This document shows positions 26,222 through 34,452 of a stretch of DNA of 64,000 nucleotides, in pieces. The stretch covers positions 186,001 to 250,000 of the forward strand of contig CAJXPB010000002.1 of assembly GCA_913057905.1 (NCBI GenBank), given 5' to 3'. The notes under the pieces are model-generated. The model was not told the DNA's origin. It did no database searches and saw only the letters and a list, made by a program, of their open reading frames with translations. The translations under genes were made by a program, and so were the position numbers. This DNA is from an uncultured Pseudomonadota bacterium. GTDB taxonomy: Bacteria > Myxococcota_A > Bradymonadia > Bradymonadales > Bradymonadaceae. How positions within the stretch are numbered: the stretch's first letter is position 1; each line of letters opens with the position of its first letter.

Positions 26222-27744
26222 GAGCAACCATCCCACGTATAATGGCGTTGGTTTCGTGCCTGTTCCTAGCGTGTCCGGGAGCTGGCTGCGACCGCGTGAA
26301 GATCGACGACGCACCGACTTCGGACTCGGCACGTATCGATCAGACGGGCGCCTTGCGCACGGCCATGCGCCCGACCTCTCTGAGCAGACTGTATCGATGG
26401 TCCGAGCCGCAGGGGCTGCCCCTCGATGAGCCCGCGAAGACCGTTTATCTGGAGGGCCGTGACGTCTCCATCGGCCCCCTGGAGACGCCCTTTCCGATGG
26501 AGAGATGGACGAGCAGTGCGCAGGAGGGACGACTCGAACTGGAGTTGCACGAGCCCCAGGGGAACCTGCTCATTCCGATCCGGGTCCCCAGAGAGGTCGG
26601 TGTCCGGATCTGCAGGTTTCGCCTGAGTGCCACGAACTGGCGAGTGAACGCCCGGGCGACACAGGCGGCTGGACCGACGTGGGACGTTCACCTCGAGGAG
26701 GATCCCTCGACGAATCTCGACGACCCTCGCGTGACGACCGTCGGCGAGTGTCCCGAACTCTCCACCGGGCAGGCCCCGTCGACGGCGGTCAGCGACCAGC
26801 TTATCGACTACGCCGAAGATGCGCTGGCCGGCGGTCTCGAAGGCATATTTGCAAACTCGCCGGTCTCCGCTCTGAGGCTTCCACGGGGGGAATTCGAGCT
26901 GTTATCGGCGAGCCCCTTCGACAGCCGGCGCGGCCGTCTGCGAGTGACCGGCAGACCGTCGGAGTCTCCGTCGCCCCAGATCCAGGAGTCGGCCATCCGC
27001 GCCGCACTGGATCTCGGCGTCGAGGCTCGGCGCGCCGACTGCGCTCCCCTCTCGACTGTGCCGCCCGTCGGACCGAGCCCCACGGCGGGCTTCATCGCCC
27101 CGAACTCCCTGGACGATTCGCCGTATGCCGTCGGTTTTGCGCTCTCGGGCGAATTCATCACTCACCTGCTTCGGGCATCGACCCTGGCCGGTTTCGGATG
27201 CCGCGGCCTCGAGGCTTACGACGGCCTGGAGGCGGGTCTGAAACCCGAGGCCGCCGAGCTCGATGCGGTGGGGCTGGCCGACCTTCCTCTCCAGGGGCCG
27301 CTGGAAGTGAGCGTCTCGGTCGGAGGACTCCCGGACCTCGAACTGGAATCGACGCTCAGCGCGGTGACGATGCGCACAGCTCCACTTCGAGTTGACCTGT
27401 ACGGACGACTTCGAGGGGTACGGGTCCGGCTGCTCAGCGCATCGGCCACGACCGAATGGAGGGCCGAGCCCCGTATCTCCGGCCCCCGACAGATCACCCT
27501 CTCGATCGTCAACCTCGACGTCACAGACCCGTCGGTCGACTCGCCCTTCGACCCGGCGCTTCCTGACTCCGAGGAGCTCGGCCGGTGGGTCCGTCGTCTC
27601 TTTCAACTCGTGTTGGAGGATCAATTGATCCTCCCGGCTCCCCTGCTGCCCGACAGCCCGCTGCGCATTGAGAACGTGCGAGTTCGCCCCGATGACATAT
27701 TGTTTCTCGGTCGCCTCGATCCGCCGCCGTCCTCCAGACCTTGA
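26218..27744 (+). CDS. Predicted lipoprotein of unknown function
   Basis: A 508-residue protein. The signal carries a lipobox-like CPGAGC, with Cys at residue 24 (other Cys at 14 and 19 are also in the signal). I use the TTG at 26218, which overlaps the upstream TGA and supplies the basic N-terminal residues. An ATG at 26242 is an alternative. No domain is recognised. Regions around 200-330 and 390-500 look like beta-rich repeats (PLRVDLYGRLRGVRVRLL, QITLSIVNLDVTDPSV). It is translationally coupled to the preceding lipoprotein gene. Confidence 0.7.
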   Translation: MRATIPRIMALVSCLFLACPGAGCDRVKIDDAPTSDSARIDQTGALRTAMRPTSLSRLYRWSEPQGLPLDEPAKTVYLEGRDVSIGPLETPFPMERWTSSAQEGRLELELHEPQGNLLIPIRVPREVGVRICRFRLSATNWRVNARATQAAGPTWDVHLEEDPSTNLDDPRVTTVGECPELSTGQAPSTAVSDQLIDYAEDALAGGLEGIFANSPVSALRLPRGEFELLSASPFDSRRGRLRVTGRPSESPSPQIQESAIRAALDLGVEARRADCAPLSTVPPVGPSPTAGFIAPNSLDDSPYAVGFALSGEFITHLLRASTLAGFGCRGLEAYDGLEAGLKPEAAELDAVGLADLPLQGPLEVSVSVGGLPDLELESTLSAVTMRTAPLRVDLYGRLRGVRVRLLSASATTEWRAEPRISGPRQITLSIVNLDVTDPSVDSPFDPALPDSEELGRWVRRLFQLVLEDQLILPAPLLPDSPLRIENVRVRPDDILFLGRLDPPPSSRP

Positions 27745-27823
27745 CACCATTATCCCGCGGCGCATCATACAGTCGTCGACGCACCAATCGATCAACACAG
27801 TCTCCAGCCTCCCGACAGGCATT

Positions 27824-29149
27824 ATGATGGTACCTTCCCGTAGGATTTTACTATTGGTAACCGGCTCTCTCCTCTTGAGCGTCTCGCTGATCGGATGCGA
27901 ACGGACGCCCGAAGACCTCGAGAAGTGGCGAAATGCCCAGCAGGGCATGGAGAAGATGGTCGAGTGGGCCACCAGCCCCGACGAGCCGAAGGACGTCCGG
28001 GTCAAGGCGACCCAGATCCTCATCGAGGAGAATTCCGTCAGCAAGCTGACCGACGTCTTCGAGGACGTCGAAGACGGCCCGGTCCGTCAGGCGATGATGC
28101 GTGCGACGGTCGAGAAGATCGAGGAGATGTGGAACAAGCAGGACTTTCCGACGGTCGACGAAGAGACCGAAGAGAAGGGAGGCCGCATCCAGGTCGGCGA
28201 CTCGAAGGCCGTACAGGCCAAAGACGCCGCCTACTTTTTGATTCCATTCGCCGAGGGACCCCAAAAGAAGAAGCTGCAGTCGATCCTGGCCGATTGGCTC
28301 TCCAAAGACTGGCAGCTCCGGGATCAACTCGGACGCACGAATCTCAGCCAGGTCGTCCCGCGAGCGGGCGCTCAGGGGATGAAGAATGCGATCCGCTGGA
28401 TCGAGAAGACCGACCGGCCGGGCACGGTCACCTCGAATCTGCTGCAAAACGCCGATGACGCGATGAAACAGGAGATCGCCGAGACGGTCGCTGCTCGCGC
28501 CGAGAGTGCCCACCCCGATCTGTCGGGCGAGTTGATGTCCGCGGTGATGCAGGTCGAGGATGACGCGATCGTCGGCTATCTGCAGAAGGCGATCACCGAC
28601 CCGAAGAGCTCGCCGAAGCTGGTCGACGGCGCCATGGAACGTCTCAAGGTCATCAAGGGTAAGCTTGCCACGAGCTTCTTCGCGGACCTGATCAGCAACT
28701 ACCAGGGCAAGCTGCGCTGGGCGGCGGTCAACGACCTGATCGACCTGCGCGGCAAAGCCGGCATCCGCAGCGCTGCCACGTCGCTTCCGTTGGACAAGGA
28801 ATCCTACGCCTTTCCCGAAGAGGGCAGCTTCCAGGATGACGTCAAATGGTTCGCGAGTTTCGTGGTCGGAAAGATGGCCGAAGACGGGGTCAACAGCATC
28901 TCGGACCAACTGTCGCAGATGCTGTCGAGCGACCGATGGCCCTCAGAAGTCCTGGCCATGTCGACGGCCCTCAGGGCGGCTACCTCCGACAAGGAGGCCG
29001 AAAAGCAGCTCCTGGATCCGGGCAAGGACCAGATCGTCGAGAAGATCAAAGCTCTGACCAGCAGCCGCGAGTCGATCCCCGGCTGGGGCAGTCAAATGCG
29101 CGTCGGCGAACTCGCCCACAACGTCCTGGACGCCATGGGCGCAAAGTGA
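27824..29149 (+). CDS. Lipoprotein with HEAT-like helical repeats
   Basis: A 441-residue protein with a lipoprotein signal (LLLSVSLIGC, Cys at 25). The rest is almost entirely helical: VRVKATQILIEENSVSKLTD, GPVRQAMMRATVEKIEEM and AVNDLIDLRGKAGIRSAATS resemble HEAT-type helical pairs. It is probably a periplasmic or surface scaffold. The start is one of two adjacent ATGs (27824 or 27827), well after the preceding lipoprotein stop at 27744. A strong bidirectional terminator follows. No enzyme motif is visible. Confidence 0.75.
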   Translation: MMVPSRRILLLVTGSLLLSVSLIGCERTPEDLEKWRNAQQGMEKMVEWATSPDEPKDVRVKATQILIEENSVSKLTDVFEDVEDGPVRQAMMRATVEKIEEMWNKQDFPTVDEETEEKGGRIQVGDSKAVQAKDAAYFLIPFAEGPQKKKLQSILADWLSKDWQLRDQLGRTNLSQVVPRAGAQGMKNAIRWIEKTDRPGTVTSNLLQNADDAMKQEIAETVAARAESAHPDLSGELMSAVMQVEDDAIVGYLQKAITDPKSSPKLVDGAMERLKVIKGKLATSFFADLISNYQGKLRWAAVNDLIDLRGKAGIRSAATSLPLDKESYAFPEEGSFQDDVKWFASFVVGKMAEDGVNSISDQLSQMLSSDRWPSEVLAMSTALRAATSDKEAEKQLLDPGKDQIVEKIKALTSSRESIPGWGSQMRVGELAHNVLDAMGAK

Positions 29150-29176
29150 TGCCCGCGGCGTGAACTCACAACGACA

Positions 29177-29208
29177 AAAGGCCCGGAGGGCGAACCCTCC
29201 GGGCCTTT
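29177..29208. terminator. Bidirectional rho-independent terminator
   Basis: A perfect 14-bp stem, AAAGGCCCGGAGGG (29177-29190) with CCCTCCGGGCCTTT (29195-29208) around CGAA. It is flanked by an A-run on one side and a T-rich end on the other. It serves the HEAT-like lipoprotein gene and the rplL end, which converge here. Confidence 0.9.
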
Positions 29209-29235
29209 CTTAGTCGGTGTGTCTGTCGAACCATC

Positions 29236-29622
29236 TTACTTGAGTTCGACGGTTGCACCCGCTTCTTCGAGCGCTTCTTTGATCTCGTCGGCGGTCTCTT
29301 TGTCGACCTGCTCTTTGACGACGGCCGGCACACCTTCGACCAGCTCTTTGGCGTCTTTGAGGCCCAGGTCGGTCACGCCGCGAACGGCCTTGATGACCTT
29401 GATTTTGTTGTCGCCGAAGTCTTCCAGCGACACATCGAAGACGGTCTGCTCGTCTTCTTCCTCTCCGCCCTCGGCGCCACCGCCGGAGGGGACGGCCGCG
29501 ACGGCGCCCGCCGACGCTTCGACGCCCCACTCGTCTTCGAGCTCGTCGACGAGCTCGCTGAGTTCGATGACGTTGAGGTCACTGAGGTATTCGATGACTT
29601 CTTCTTTGCTGACGTCAGCCAT
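29236..29622 (-). CDS. rplL: 50S ribosomal protein L7/L12
   Basis: A 128-residue stalk protein that recruits translation GTPases. N-terminal dimerisation domain ([20 protein letters not shown]), Ala/Gly hinge ([16 protein letters not shown]), then the conserved globular domain with [20 protein letters not shown] and [12 protein letters not shown]. Last gene of the L1-L10-L12 block. It is followed by a terminator rather than by rpoB, which is unusual for this locus. GGAGA precedes the ATG. Confidence 0.97.
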   Translation of the reverse strand: MADVSKEEVIEYLSDLNVIELSELVDELEDEWGVEASAGAVAAVPSGGGAEGGEEEDEQTVFDVSLEDFGDNKIKVIKAVRGVTDLGLKDAKELVEGVPAVVKEQVDKETADEIKEALEEAGATVELK

Positions 29623-29676
29623 GGTCTTTCTCCGTTGGTTCGAAACAGGTGAAGGCTACAGGAACAAATCCTCTGA

Positions 29677-30195
29677 TTACTCGTCGATGTCGTCCTTGCG
29701 GGACTGAAGGACACCCAGGAAGTTGCGGCCGGGCGTACCCAGAAGTTGCACGAACTTCGTGGGTGCCGACTGAAAGAGGTTCAACAGTTTGACGCGAATC
29801 TCGTCCTTGCTGGGCATCTCGGCCAGATTCGAGACGGTATCGACGTCGATGACGTTACCGTTCAGGAACCCGGCTTTGACGCTGTATTCTTCGTGCTCTT
29901 CGGCAAAGTCCCGGGCGATCTTCGCCGGCATCACCGCGTCGTCAAAGCTGTAGGCGACGGCCGTCGGGTAACGGAACTCATCGCTCAGATCTTCGACTTC
30001 GGTATCTTCGACCGCCATGCGCGCCAGGGTGTTCTTGACGACGTGGTAGTGCACGCCATTGGCGCGGAACTCGCTGCGGAGTTCGTTGACGGTATTGACT
30101 CCGATCCCGGAGTGATTCGTCAGGATGATCGACTGGGCCTTCTGGAAGTCCTCTCGGAACTTCTCGACCCACTCTTCTTTTTCAGCGCGATTCAC
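29677..30195 (-). CDS. rplJ: 50S ribosomal protein L10
   Basis: A 172-residue L10, which carries the L7/L12 stalk and represses its own operon. The N-terminal block [20 protein letters not shown] leads into the conserved [20 protein letters not shown]. The C-terminal helical part for L12 binding includes [19 protein letters not shown]. The start is a GTG with GAGGAG nine bases upstream, which fits a tightly regulated ribosomal gene. The leader before it (30196-30492) contains an L10-type leader with a terminator. Confidence 0.96.
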   Translation of the reverse strand: MNRAEKEEWVEKFREDFQKAQSIILTNHSGIGVNTVNELRSEFRANGVHYHVVKNTLARMAVEDTEVEDLSDEFRYPTAVAYSFDDAVMPAKIARDFAEEHEEYSVKAGFLNGNVIDVDTVSNLAEMPSKDEIRVKLLNLFQSAPTKFVQLLGTPGRNFLGVLQSRKDDIDE

Positions 30196-30492
30196 GGTCG
30201 ACTCCTCGGTTCAAATTCGCTGTGAAACACTGCCGCCAACACGCAAAAACCCTCCGGCCAACCGGGCACGGAGGGATGCAGACGTCCCGACCACCGAAGT
30301 GGCGGTCGAGCAGGGCGTCGTGGCATCGTCTCCGCTGGGTCAATTAAGAGGCTCTCGGCCTCCCCGGCTTCTTCGACGTGCGCAACTATGTGGCGGTCAA
30401 GCGTCGGCTCTGGTTTGTCCTCCTGAAGAGGTGAACACTCTCGACGACGGCGTCGGTACGTCAGTGCCGCCGTCTTGTCAATTCGGATCCGG
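30196..30492 (-). promoter_or_regulatory. rplJL leader (L10-type) with attenuator terminator
   Basis: 297 bp without a gene between rplA and rplJ. On the minus strand a CTTAATTGACCCAGCGGAGA segment (about 30325-30345) resembles the L10-binding leader seen in other bacteria. After it, CCCTCCG...CGGAGGG (30250-30275) followed by five T (30249-30245) makes a rho-independent terminator. The layout fits attenuation by L10. The leader call is by resemblance; the terminator is directly visible. Confidence 0.55.
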
Positions 30493-31203
30493 TCAATTCA
30501 GGATGAAGTTTCGGGCCCAGCTCGTGTCGATCTTGATGCTGGGGCTCATGGTGCCGCTGACGGCGATCGACTGGAAGTACGGCAGCTTGGCGCCCGCCGG
30601 CTTCAGGTCGGCCAGCTCTCGGGCCACGGCCTCGAGGTTTTCCTCGAGCTCGTCGGCGGGAAACCGCACGCGACCGAAGGTCACGTGGATGATACCCGCT
30701 TTGTCGACGCGGAACTCGATGCGTCCGGCCTTCAGCTCGTTGACGACCTGCTCGATGTCGAAGGTCACGGTGCCGGACTTCGGGTTCGGCATCAGGCCAC
30801 GCGGACCCAACACACGCCCCAGTCGGCCGACGGTCCCCATCATATCGGGGGTGGCGACGGCGACGTCGAAGTCCAGGAAGTTCTCCTCGTCGATCTTCTC
30901 GACGAGATCCTCGTCGCCGACGATGTCGGCGCCGGCCTCGCGGGCCTCTTCGGCGTGTTCACCGCGGGCGAACACCGCAACGGTCGTGTCGGCGCCGGTG
31001 CCGTGAGGCAGGACCAGCGAGCCGCGGACCATCTCGTCGGCGTGGCGCGGATTGACGTTCAGTTTGAACGCCACATCGGCCGCCTCGTCGAAGTTCGCGT
31101 ACGAGACCTCCTTGAGCAGCGACACCGCCTCGGCGGGGTCGTACTCAAAGGTCCGGTCGATTTTTTCCCTGGCGTCTTCGTAGTTCTTTCCTCGCCGTGC
31201 CAT
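30493..31203 (-). CDS. rplA: 50S ribosomal protein L1
   Basis: A 236-residue L1 of the ribosomal L1 stalk, which also acts as a translational repressor of the rplK-rplA mRNA. Conserved blocks: [18 protein letters not shown] at the start, [19 protein letters not shown], then [15 protein letters not shown] and the C-terminal [16 protein letters not shown]. The start at 31203 replaces a longer open frame reaching 31257. It lies between rplK and the rplJ leader. Confidence 0.97.
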   Translation of the reverse strand: MARRGKNYEDAREKIDRTFEYDPAEAVSLLKEVSYANFDEAADVAFKLNVNPRHADEMVRGSLVLPHGTGADTTVAVFARGEHAEEAREAGADIVGDEDLVEKIDEENFLDFDVAVATPDMMGTVGRLGRVLGPRGLMPNPKSGTVTFDIEQVVNELKAGRIEFRVDKAGIIHVTFGRVRFPADELEENLEAVARELADLKPAGAKLPYFQSIAVSGTMSPSIKIDTSWARNFILN

Positions 31204-31293
31204 CGGCAGACTCCTTCGTGATTCTCGGACTGAAGCTGAATGCCGAGTCTGGCGCATCGACGACGGGTGGTGGCCCGGCGCCGTTGAGCCGAC

Positions 31294-31728
31294 TCAGTCC
31301 TCTCGTTCAACGATAACGCCCATCGAACGACAGGTACCGGCGACGGTGCGCGCGGCGGCCTCGATGTCGTCGGTCGACAGGTCGGGAAGTTTGACTTCGG
31401 CGATCTCTTTGACCTCATCCCAGGAGAGGGTTCCGACCTTCTCCCGGTTCGGCACGCCACTCCCCTTCTCGATCCCCAACTGCTTGAGGACCAGCCGGGA
31501 GGTCGGCGGCGTCTTGGTGATAAAAGAGAACGACCGATCGGCGTAGACGGTGATCTCGACCGGGATGATCGTCCCGGGCTCTTTGTCCTGCGTCTTGGCG
31601 TTGAACGCCTTGCAGAACTCCATGATGTTGACACCGTGTTGCCCAAGGGCCGGACCCACCGGAGGCGACGGATTCGCCTGACCGGCCGGCACCTGCAACT
31701 TGATCATTGCGATTTCTTTTTTGGCCAT
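31294..31728 (-). CDS. rplK: 50S ribosomal protein L11
   Basis: A 144-residue L11 binding the GTPase-associated region of 23S rRNA, needed for RelA-type stringent signalling. [20 protein letters not shown] with [15 protein letters not shown] are diagnostic, and the C-terminal [13 protein letters not shown] matches the RNA-binding domain. The ATG at 31728 begins [14 protein letters not shown]. The 191-bp gap to nusG contains the stem-loop at 31780-31799. It is followed by rplA in the usual order. Confidence 0.97.
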   Translation of the reverse strand: MAKKEIAMIKLQVPAGQANPSPPVGPALGQHGVNIMEFCKAFNAKTQDKEPGTIIPVEITVYADRSFSFITKTPPTSRLVLKQLGIEKGSGVPNREKVGTLSWDEVKEIAEVKLPDLSTDDIEAAARTVAGTCRSMGVIVERED

Positions 31729-31779
31729 AACTACTCAGTCGTGCAAAAGACCAGTCAAACGACGAGGGCCGCGATGTGG

Positions 31780-31799
31780 CCCGCGCCGCGAGGCGCGGG
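31780..31799 (-). other. Perfect 8-bp stem-loop in the rplK leader
   Basis: CCCGCGCC (31780-31787) and GGCGCGGG (31792-31799) flank GCGA, giving a very stable hairpin 52 bp upstream of rplK in the 191-bp nusG-rplK gap. There is no T-run. An mRNA control element or processing hairpin of the L11-L1 unit is possible. Confidence 0.45.
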
Positions 31800-31919
31800 A
31801 TCGGTACAATACTCACACCGACGGATCAACCGCCGTAACGAACCCGGTCGACAACCCGGCTCAGCCGCCCTGGCCCCTCGTCGTCGAGAGACCGGGACAG
31901 ACCCGAGCCCGGTTCCGGG

Positions 31920-32510
31920 CTAATCTGCTTTTTCGACCTGATTGAACTCGAATTCCACCGACGTGGGACGCCCGAAGATCTCGACGAAGACCTGAAGTTG
32001 CTCTTTGTCGTCGTCGACCTCTTCGATGGTGCCGGTGAAGTCTTTGAAGTTGCCCTCCGTGATGCGCACCTTGTCGCCCTTCTGGAAATCGTGGCGAGGC
32101 TCGGCCTTGAGGCTGCCCTCCTCGATCTTCTGGGCGATCCCCTTGACCTCTTCGGGCGGCACCGGCGTCGGGTTCGATTGATTGCCGGGAAACCCGACGA
32201 CCTTCGGCGCGTTCGTCACGGCGTGCCATGTCTCTTCGGTCAGGTTCATCCGAACAAACACGTAGCCTTTGTAGAATTTGCGCTCGCTTTCGCGACGTTT
32301 GCCCCGTTTGACCTCCGTGACGGTTTCGGTGGGGATGTAGACCTCACCGAAGTCGTCCTGGAGGCCTTCGCGCCGGATCTGCTCCTCGATGGCGAGTTTG
32401 GCCTTGTCCTCACTGCCCGTGTAGGTCTGGAGGATATACCAGTCCATCGGGTCGTCTTCCCGCGCCGGTGTCGTCTCGTCGGGTGTCGCGTTGTCCGCGT
32501 CTTCAACCAT
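31920..32510 (-). CDS. nusG: Transcription termination/antitermination factor NusG
   Basis: A 196-residue NusG, a transcription elongation factor binding RNA polymerase, and Rho or S10. The NGN domain begins MDWYILQTYTGSEDKAKLAI (~22) after an acidic extension, with FYKGYVFVRMNL as a conserved strand pair. The KOW domain has KGDKVRITEGNFKDFTGTIE. I keep the start at 32510, where GAGGA lies 11 bases upstream. The ATG at 32447 would give a standard-length protein and cannot be excluded. It is preceded by secE as usual. Confidence 0.95.
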   Translation of the reverse strand: MVEDADNATPDETTPAREDDPMDWYILQTYTGSEDKAKLAIEEQIRREGLQDDFGEVYIPTETVTEVKRGKRRESERKFYKGYVFVRMNLTEETWHAVTNAPKVVGFPGNQSNPTPVPPEEVKGIAQKIEEGSLKAEPRHDFQKGDKVRITEGNFKDFTGTIEEVDDDKEQLQVFVEIFGRPTSVEFEFNQVEKAD

Positions 32511-32541
32511 ATCGATCTGTTCCTCAAATCCGCTGAGCGGC

Positions 32542-32976
32542 TTAAGTCGGGGGCGTCAGAATCCAGTCAGTCACCACGCGCCACACTGAGTCCGAAATCC
32601 ACAGGAAGCCAGAGAGGATGATGGTGAAGACGATGACAATCAACGTCGAGCGACGCGTCTCGTCGGCGCCCGGCCACGTCACCTTCTTGAGTTCAATGAC
32701 GACCTCGCTCAGAAAGCTTCGGTACTCGTCGGGCTGGTAGGCCGCCACCATGGCAGCTCCTGCCAGAACCAGGGCGATCAGGGTCGTCAGTGTGACGTAA
32801 CTCCCGATGATCGCCCAGTTGTGCAGCAGGTTGCCCTGCGCACCCATCATGCGAAACAGCGTGTTGGCCCCGTTTTCCAGCGCAGGCCAGACCCACAGGA
32901 CCATCTTATCGAACACCACGAAGGTGATGACCCCCGCGATGATATAGATCAGATTGACGAGCTGTTTGACATCCAT
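32542..32976 (-). CDS. secE: Preprotein translocase subunit SecE, three-helix form
   Basis: A 144-residue SecE of the SecYEG translocon. The signature EVVIELKKVTWPGADETRR (~87-105) is followed by the essential helix LIVIVFTIILSGFLWISDSV. Two extra N-terminal membrane helices (LVNLIYIIAGVITFVV and IIGSYVTLTTLIALVLAGAA) give three membrane segments, as in enterobacterial SecE. Most bacteria have a single-helix version of ~65 residues. It lies between tRNA-Trp and nusG as in many proteobacteria. Confidence 0.95.
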   Translation of the reverse strand: MDVKQLVNLIYIIAGVITFVVFDKMVLWVWPALENGANTLFRMMGAQGNLLHNWAIIGSYVTLTTLIALVLAGAAMVAAYQPDEYRSFLSEVVIELKKVTWPGADETRRSTLIVIVFTIILSGFLWISDSVWRVVTDWILTPPT

Positions 32977-33016
32977 GGAACTTTTTCTCTCTACAGGAGA
33001 CGCCCCGCATTGTCAG

Positions 33017-33089
33017 CAGGCCAGGAGGGACTCGAACCCCCAACCGTCGGATTTGGAATCCGAAGCTCTGCCAATTGAGCTACTGGCCT
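33017..33089 (-). tRNA. tRNA-Trp (anticodon CCA)
   Basis: A complete cloverleaf: acceptor AGGCCAG (33089-33083) pairing with CTGGCCT, anticodon stem TCGGA/TCCGA around loop TTCCAAA (anticodon CCA), and T-arm GTTCGAGTC. The terminal CCA is not encoded. It is positioned just before secE. Confidence 0.95.
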
Positions 33090-33128
33090 ATGAACCCCGG
33101 TCGCAGTCGAGTCGCCCAAACGGACAAA

Positions 33129-33152
33129 TCGGGCACCCGCGAGAGTGCCCGA
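33129..33152 (-). terminator. Possible terminator or processing hairpin between tRNA-Thr and tRNA-Trp
   Basis: TCGGGCAC (33129-33136) pairs with GTGCCCGA (33145-33152) around eight bases. On the minus strand the stem is followed by TTTGT. It lies in the 91-bp gap where tuf is found in many relatives, so it may end the four-tRNA transcript or be an RNA-processing site. Confidence 0.45.
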
Positions 33153-33180
33153 CCACTGGGTCCGTCGACAAGACCGGCAG

Positions 33181-33252
<72 letters not shown>

Positions 33253-33263
33253 AATCCTATGTA

Positions 33264-33336
33264 AGCGGGAGACGAGACTCGAACTCGCGACCCTCAGCTT
33301 GGAAGGCTGATGCTCTACCAACTGAGCTACTCCCGC
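33264..33336 (-). tRNA. tRNA-Gly (anticodon TCC)
   Basis: Acceptor GCGGGAG (33336-33330) pairs with CTCCCGC. The anticodon stem is TCAGC/GCTGA around CTTCCAA (anticodon TCC). CCA is not encoded. Confidence 0.95.
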
Positions 33337-33365
33337 CCAGTCCACCCGAGGGCAGACTGGAAAAG

Positions 33366-33447
33366 TGGTGGGGGAAGGATTCGAACCTTCGTAGGCAATG
33401 CCGCCTGATTTACAGTCAGGTCCGTTTGTCCACTCCGGCACCCCACC
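33366..33447 (-). tRNA. tRNA-Tyr (anticodon GTA)
   Basis: An 82-base class II tRNA with a long variable arm. Acceptor GGTGGGG (33447-33441) pairs with CCCCACC. The anticodon stem is CCTGA/TCAGG around CTGTAAA (anticodon GTA). CCA is not encoded. Confidence 0.95.
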
Positions 33448-33500
33448 GAATATCTCCACCCTATGTCTGGTGGCGCGGCTCGAAACCATGCGCCAGCCGA

Positions 33501-33572
33501 AGCTGGCGGTGGGATTCGAACCCGCAACCTGCTGCTTACAAAGCAGCTGCTCTGCCGTTGAGCTACGCCAGC
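33501..33572 (-). tRNA. tRNA-Thr (anticodon TGT)
   Basis: Acceptor GCTGGCG (33572-33566) pairs with CGCCAGC. The anticodon stem is GCTGC/GCAGC around TTTGTAA (anticodon TGT). CCA is not encoded. The 3' acceptor strand can also pair with a second GCTGGCG just downstream (33497-33491) in a TTCG-capped hairpin. Confidence 0.95.
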
Positions 33573-33625
33573 ATCTCCCGATGTCTGACCGGGCCAAAAA
33601 CCCGTCAGCCTCAACGGGGCGCACA

Positions 33626-33654
33626 GTTCTAAGGTCCGACCCTCAGACTGTCAA
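33626..33654 (-). promoter_or_regulatory. Sigma70 promoter of the tRNA-secE-nusG operon
   Basis: On the minus strand a consensus TTGACA (33654-33649) and TAGAAC (33631-33626) are 17 bp apart, followed by a GC-rich discriminator TGTGCGCCCC of the kind seen in stringently controlled stable-RNA promoters. It starts 8 bp after the rlmB stop. Just downstream, CCCGT...ACGGG (33601-33618) with five T on the minus strand forms a weak terminator-like hairpin in the presumed leader. Confidence 0.7.
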
Positions 33655-33661
33655 GTATCAA

Positions 33662-34405
33662 TCAGCCGCCCGTCTCCCACTGGCGCTTGGCCTCGTAGGC
33701 GAGTATCGACGCCGCCGCCGACACGTTCAGGCTGTCGATGCCGTGGGCCAGCGGGATCGACGTGTAGAGGTCGCAGGTCTCCTCGACGAGTCGCCGCATG
33801 CCGCGGTGCTCGCCGCCCATCACGATGGCCGCCTTCATATCCAGGTCGACGTCCCAGGGGGCGGGGTCGTCCTGCATGCGCGTGCCGACGGTCCACCACC
33901 GCGCCTCTTTGAGGGTCTCGAGCGTGCGGGCGATGTTGGTGACCCGGGCGACCGGGATCCGAAAGGCGCATCCGGCCGACGTCCGCACCACCGTGGGCGT
34001 GACGGGCGCGGCGCGATCCTTGGGAATCACGACGCCATCGAACCCGACGGCGGCGGCCGTCCGTAAAACCGCTCCCAGATTGTGGGGATCCTGGACGCCG
34101 TCCAGCACCAAAACGCCGGCGTTGTCGGCCCCGTCGCAGGCGTCGATGATGCCCTGAAGCGCGGCGTACTCGAAGCCGATCGTCCGGGCGACGACGCCCT
34201 GATGGTTGCCCCCCTCGGCCATGCCGTCGAGCTTCTGATGATCGACGTTGTGGCACGCGATCCCGTGGGTTCCGGCCCGCTCAAAGACGGTCTGCAACCG
34301 GTCGGCCGCCTGATTGTCGTAGTAGACGGTCTCGACAGAGCCCCCCGCCGCCTGCAGAAGTTCCTCGACGGGATGAACCCCGTAGATGTGCATCGGTCCG
34401 GCCAC
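33662..34405 (-). CDS. rlmB: 23S rRNA (guanosine-2'-O-)-methyltransferase RlmB (SpoU/TrmH family)
   Basis: A 247-residue SPOUT enzyme methylating a guanosine of 23S rRNA. The N-terminal substrate domain starts MHIYGVHPVEELLQAAGG. The SPOUT core has LDGVQDPHNLGAVLRTA (motif 1), GGEHRGMRRL (motif 2) and IPLAHGIDSLNVSAAASIL (motif 3). This is the RlmB/TrmH group, and assignment to G2251 is by family. The start is a GTG with GGAGG four bases upstream; an ATG at 34393 is possible. It follows pyrF by 47 bp, and the tRNA promoter begins right after its stop. Confidence 0.92.
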   Translation of the reverse strand: MAGPMHIYGVHPVEELLQAAGGSVETVYYDNQAADRLQTVFERAGTHGIACHNVDHQKLDGMAEGGNHQGVVARTIGFEYAALQGIIDACDGADNAGVLVLDGVQDPHNLGAVLRTAAAVGFDGVVIPKDRAAPVTPTVVRTSAGCAFRIPVARVTNIARTLETLKEARWWTVGTRMQDDPAPWDVDLDMKAAIVMGGEHRGMRRLVEETCDLYTSIPLAHGIDSLNVSAAASILAYEAKRQWETGG

Positions 34406-34452
34406 GTCGCCTCCGGTTCGTTACGCGTTCAAATCAAGAGTTCGAATGTCGC

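Noticed and set aside
33017..33089. Reading the tRNA-Trp anticodon as TCC (Gly)
   Set aside because: With a 5-bp anticodon stem TCGGA/TCCGA the seven-base loop is TTCCAAA, placing CCA at positions 34-36.
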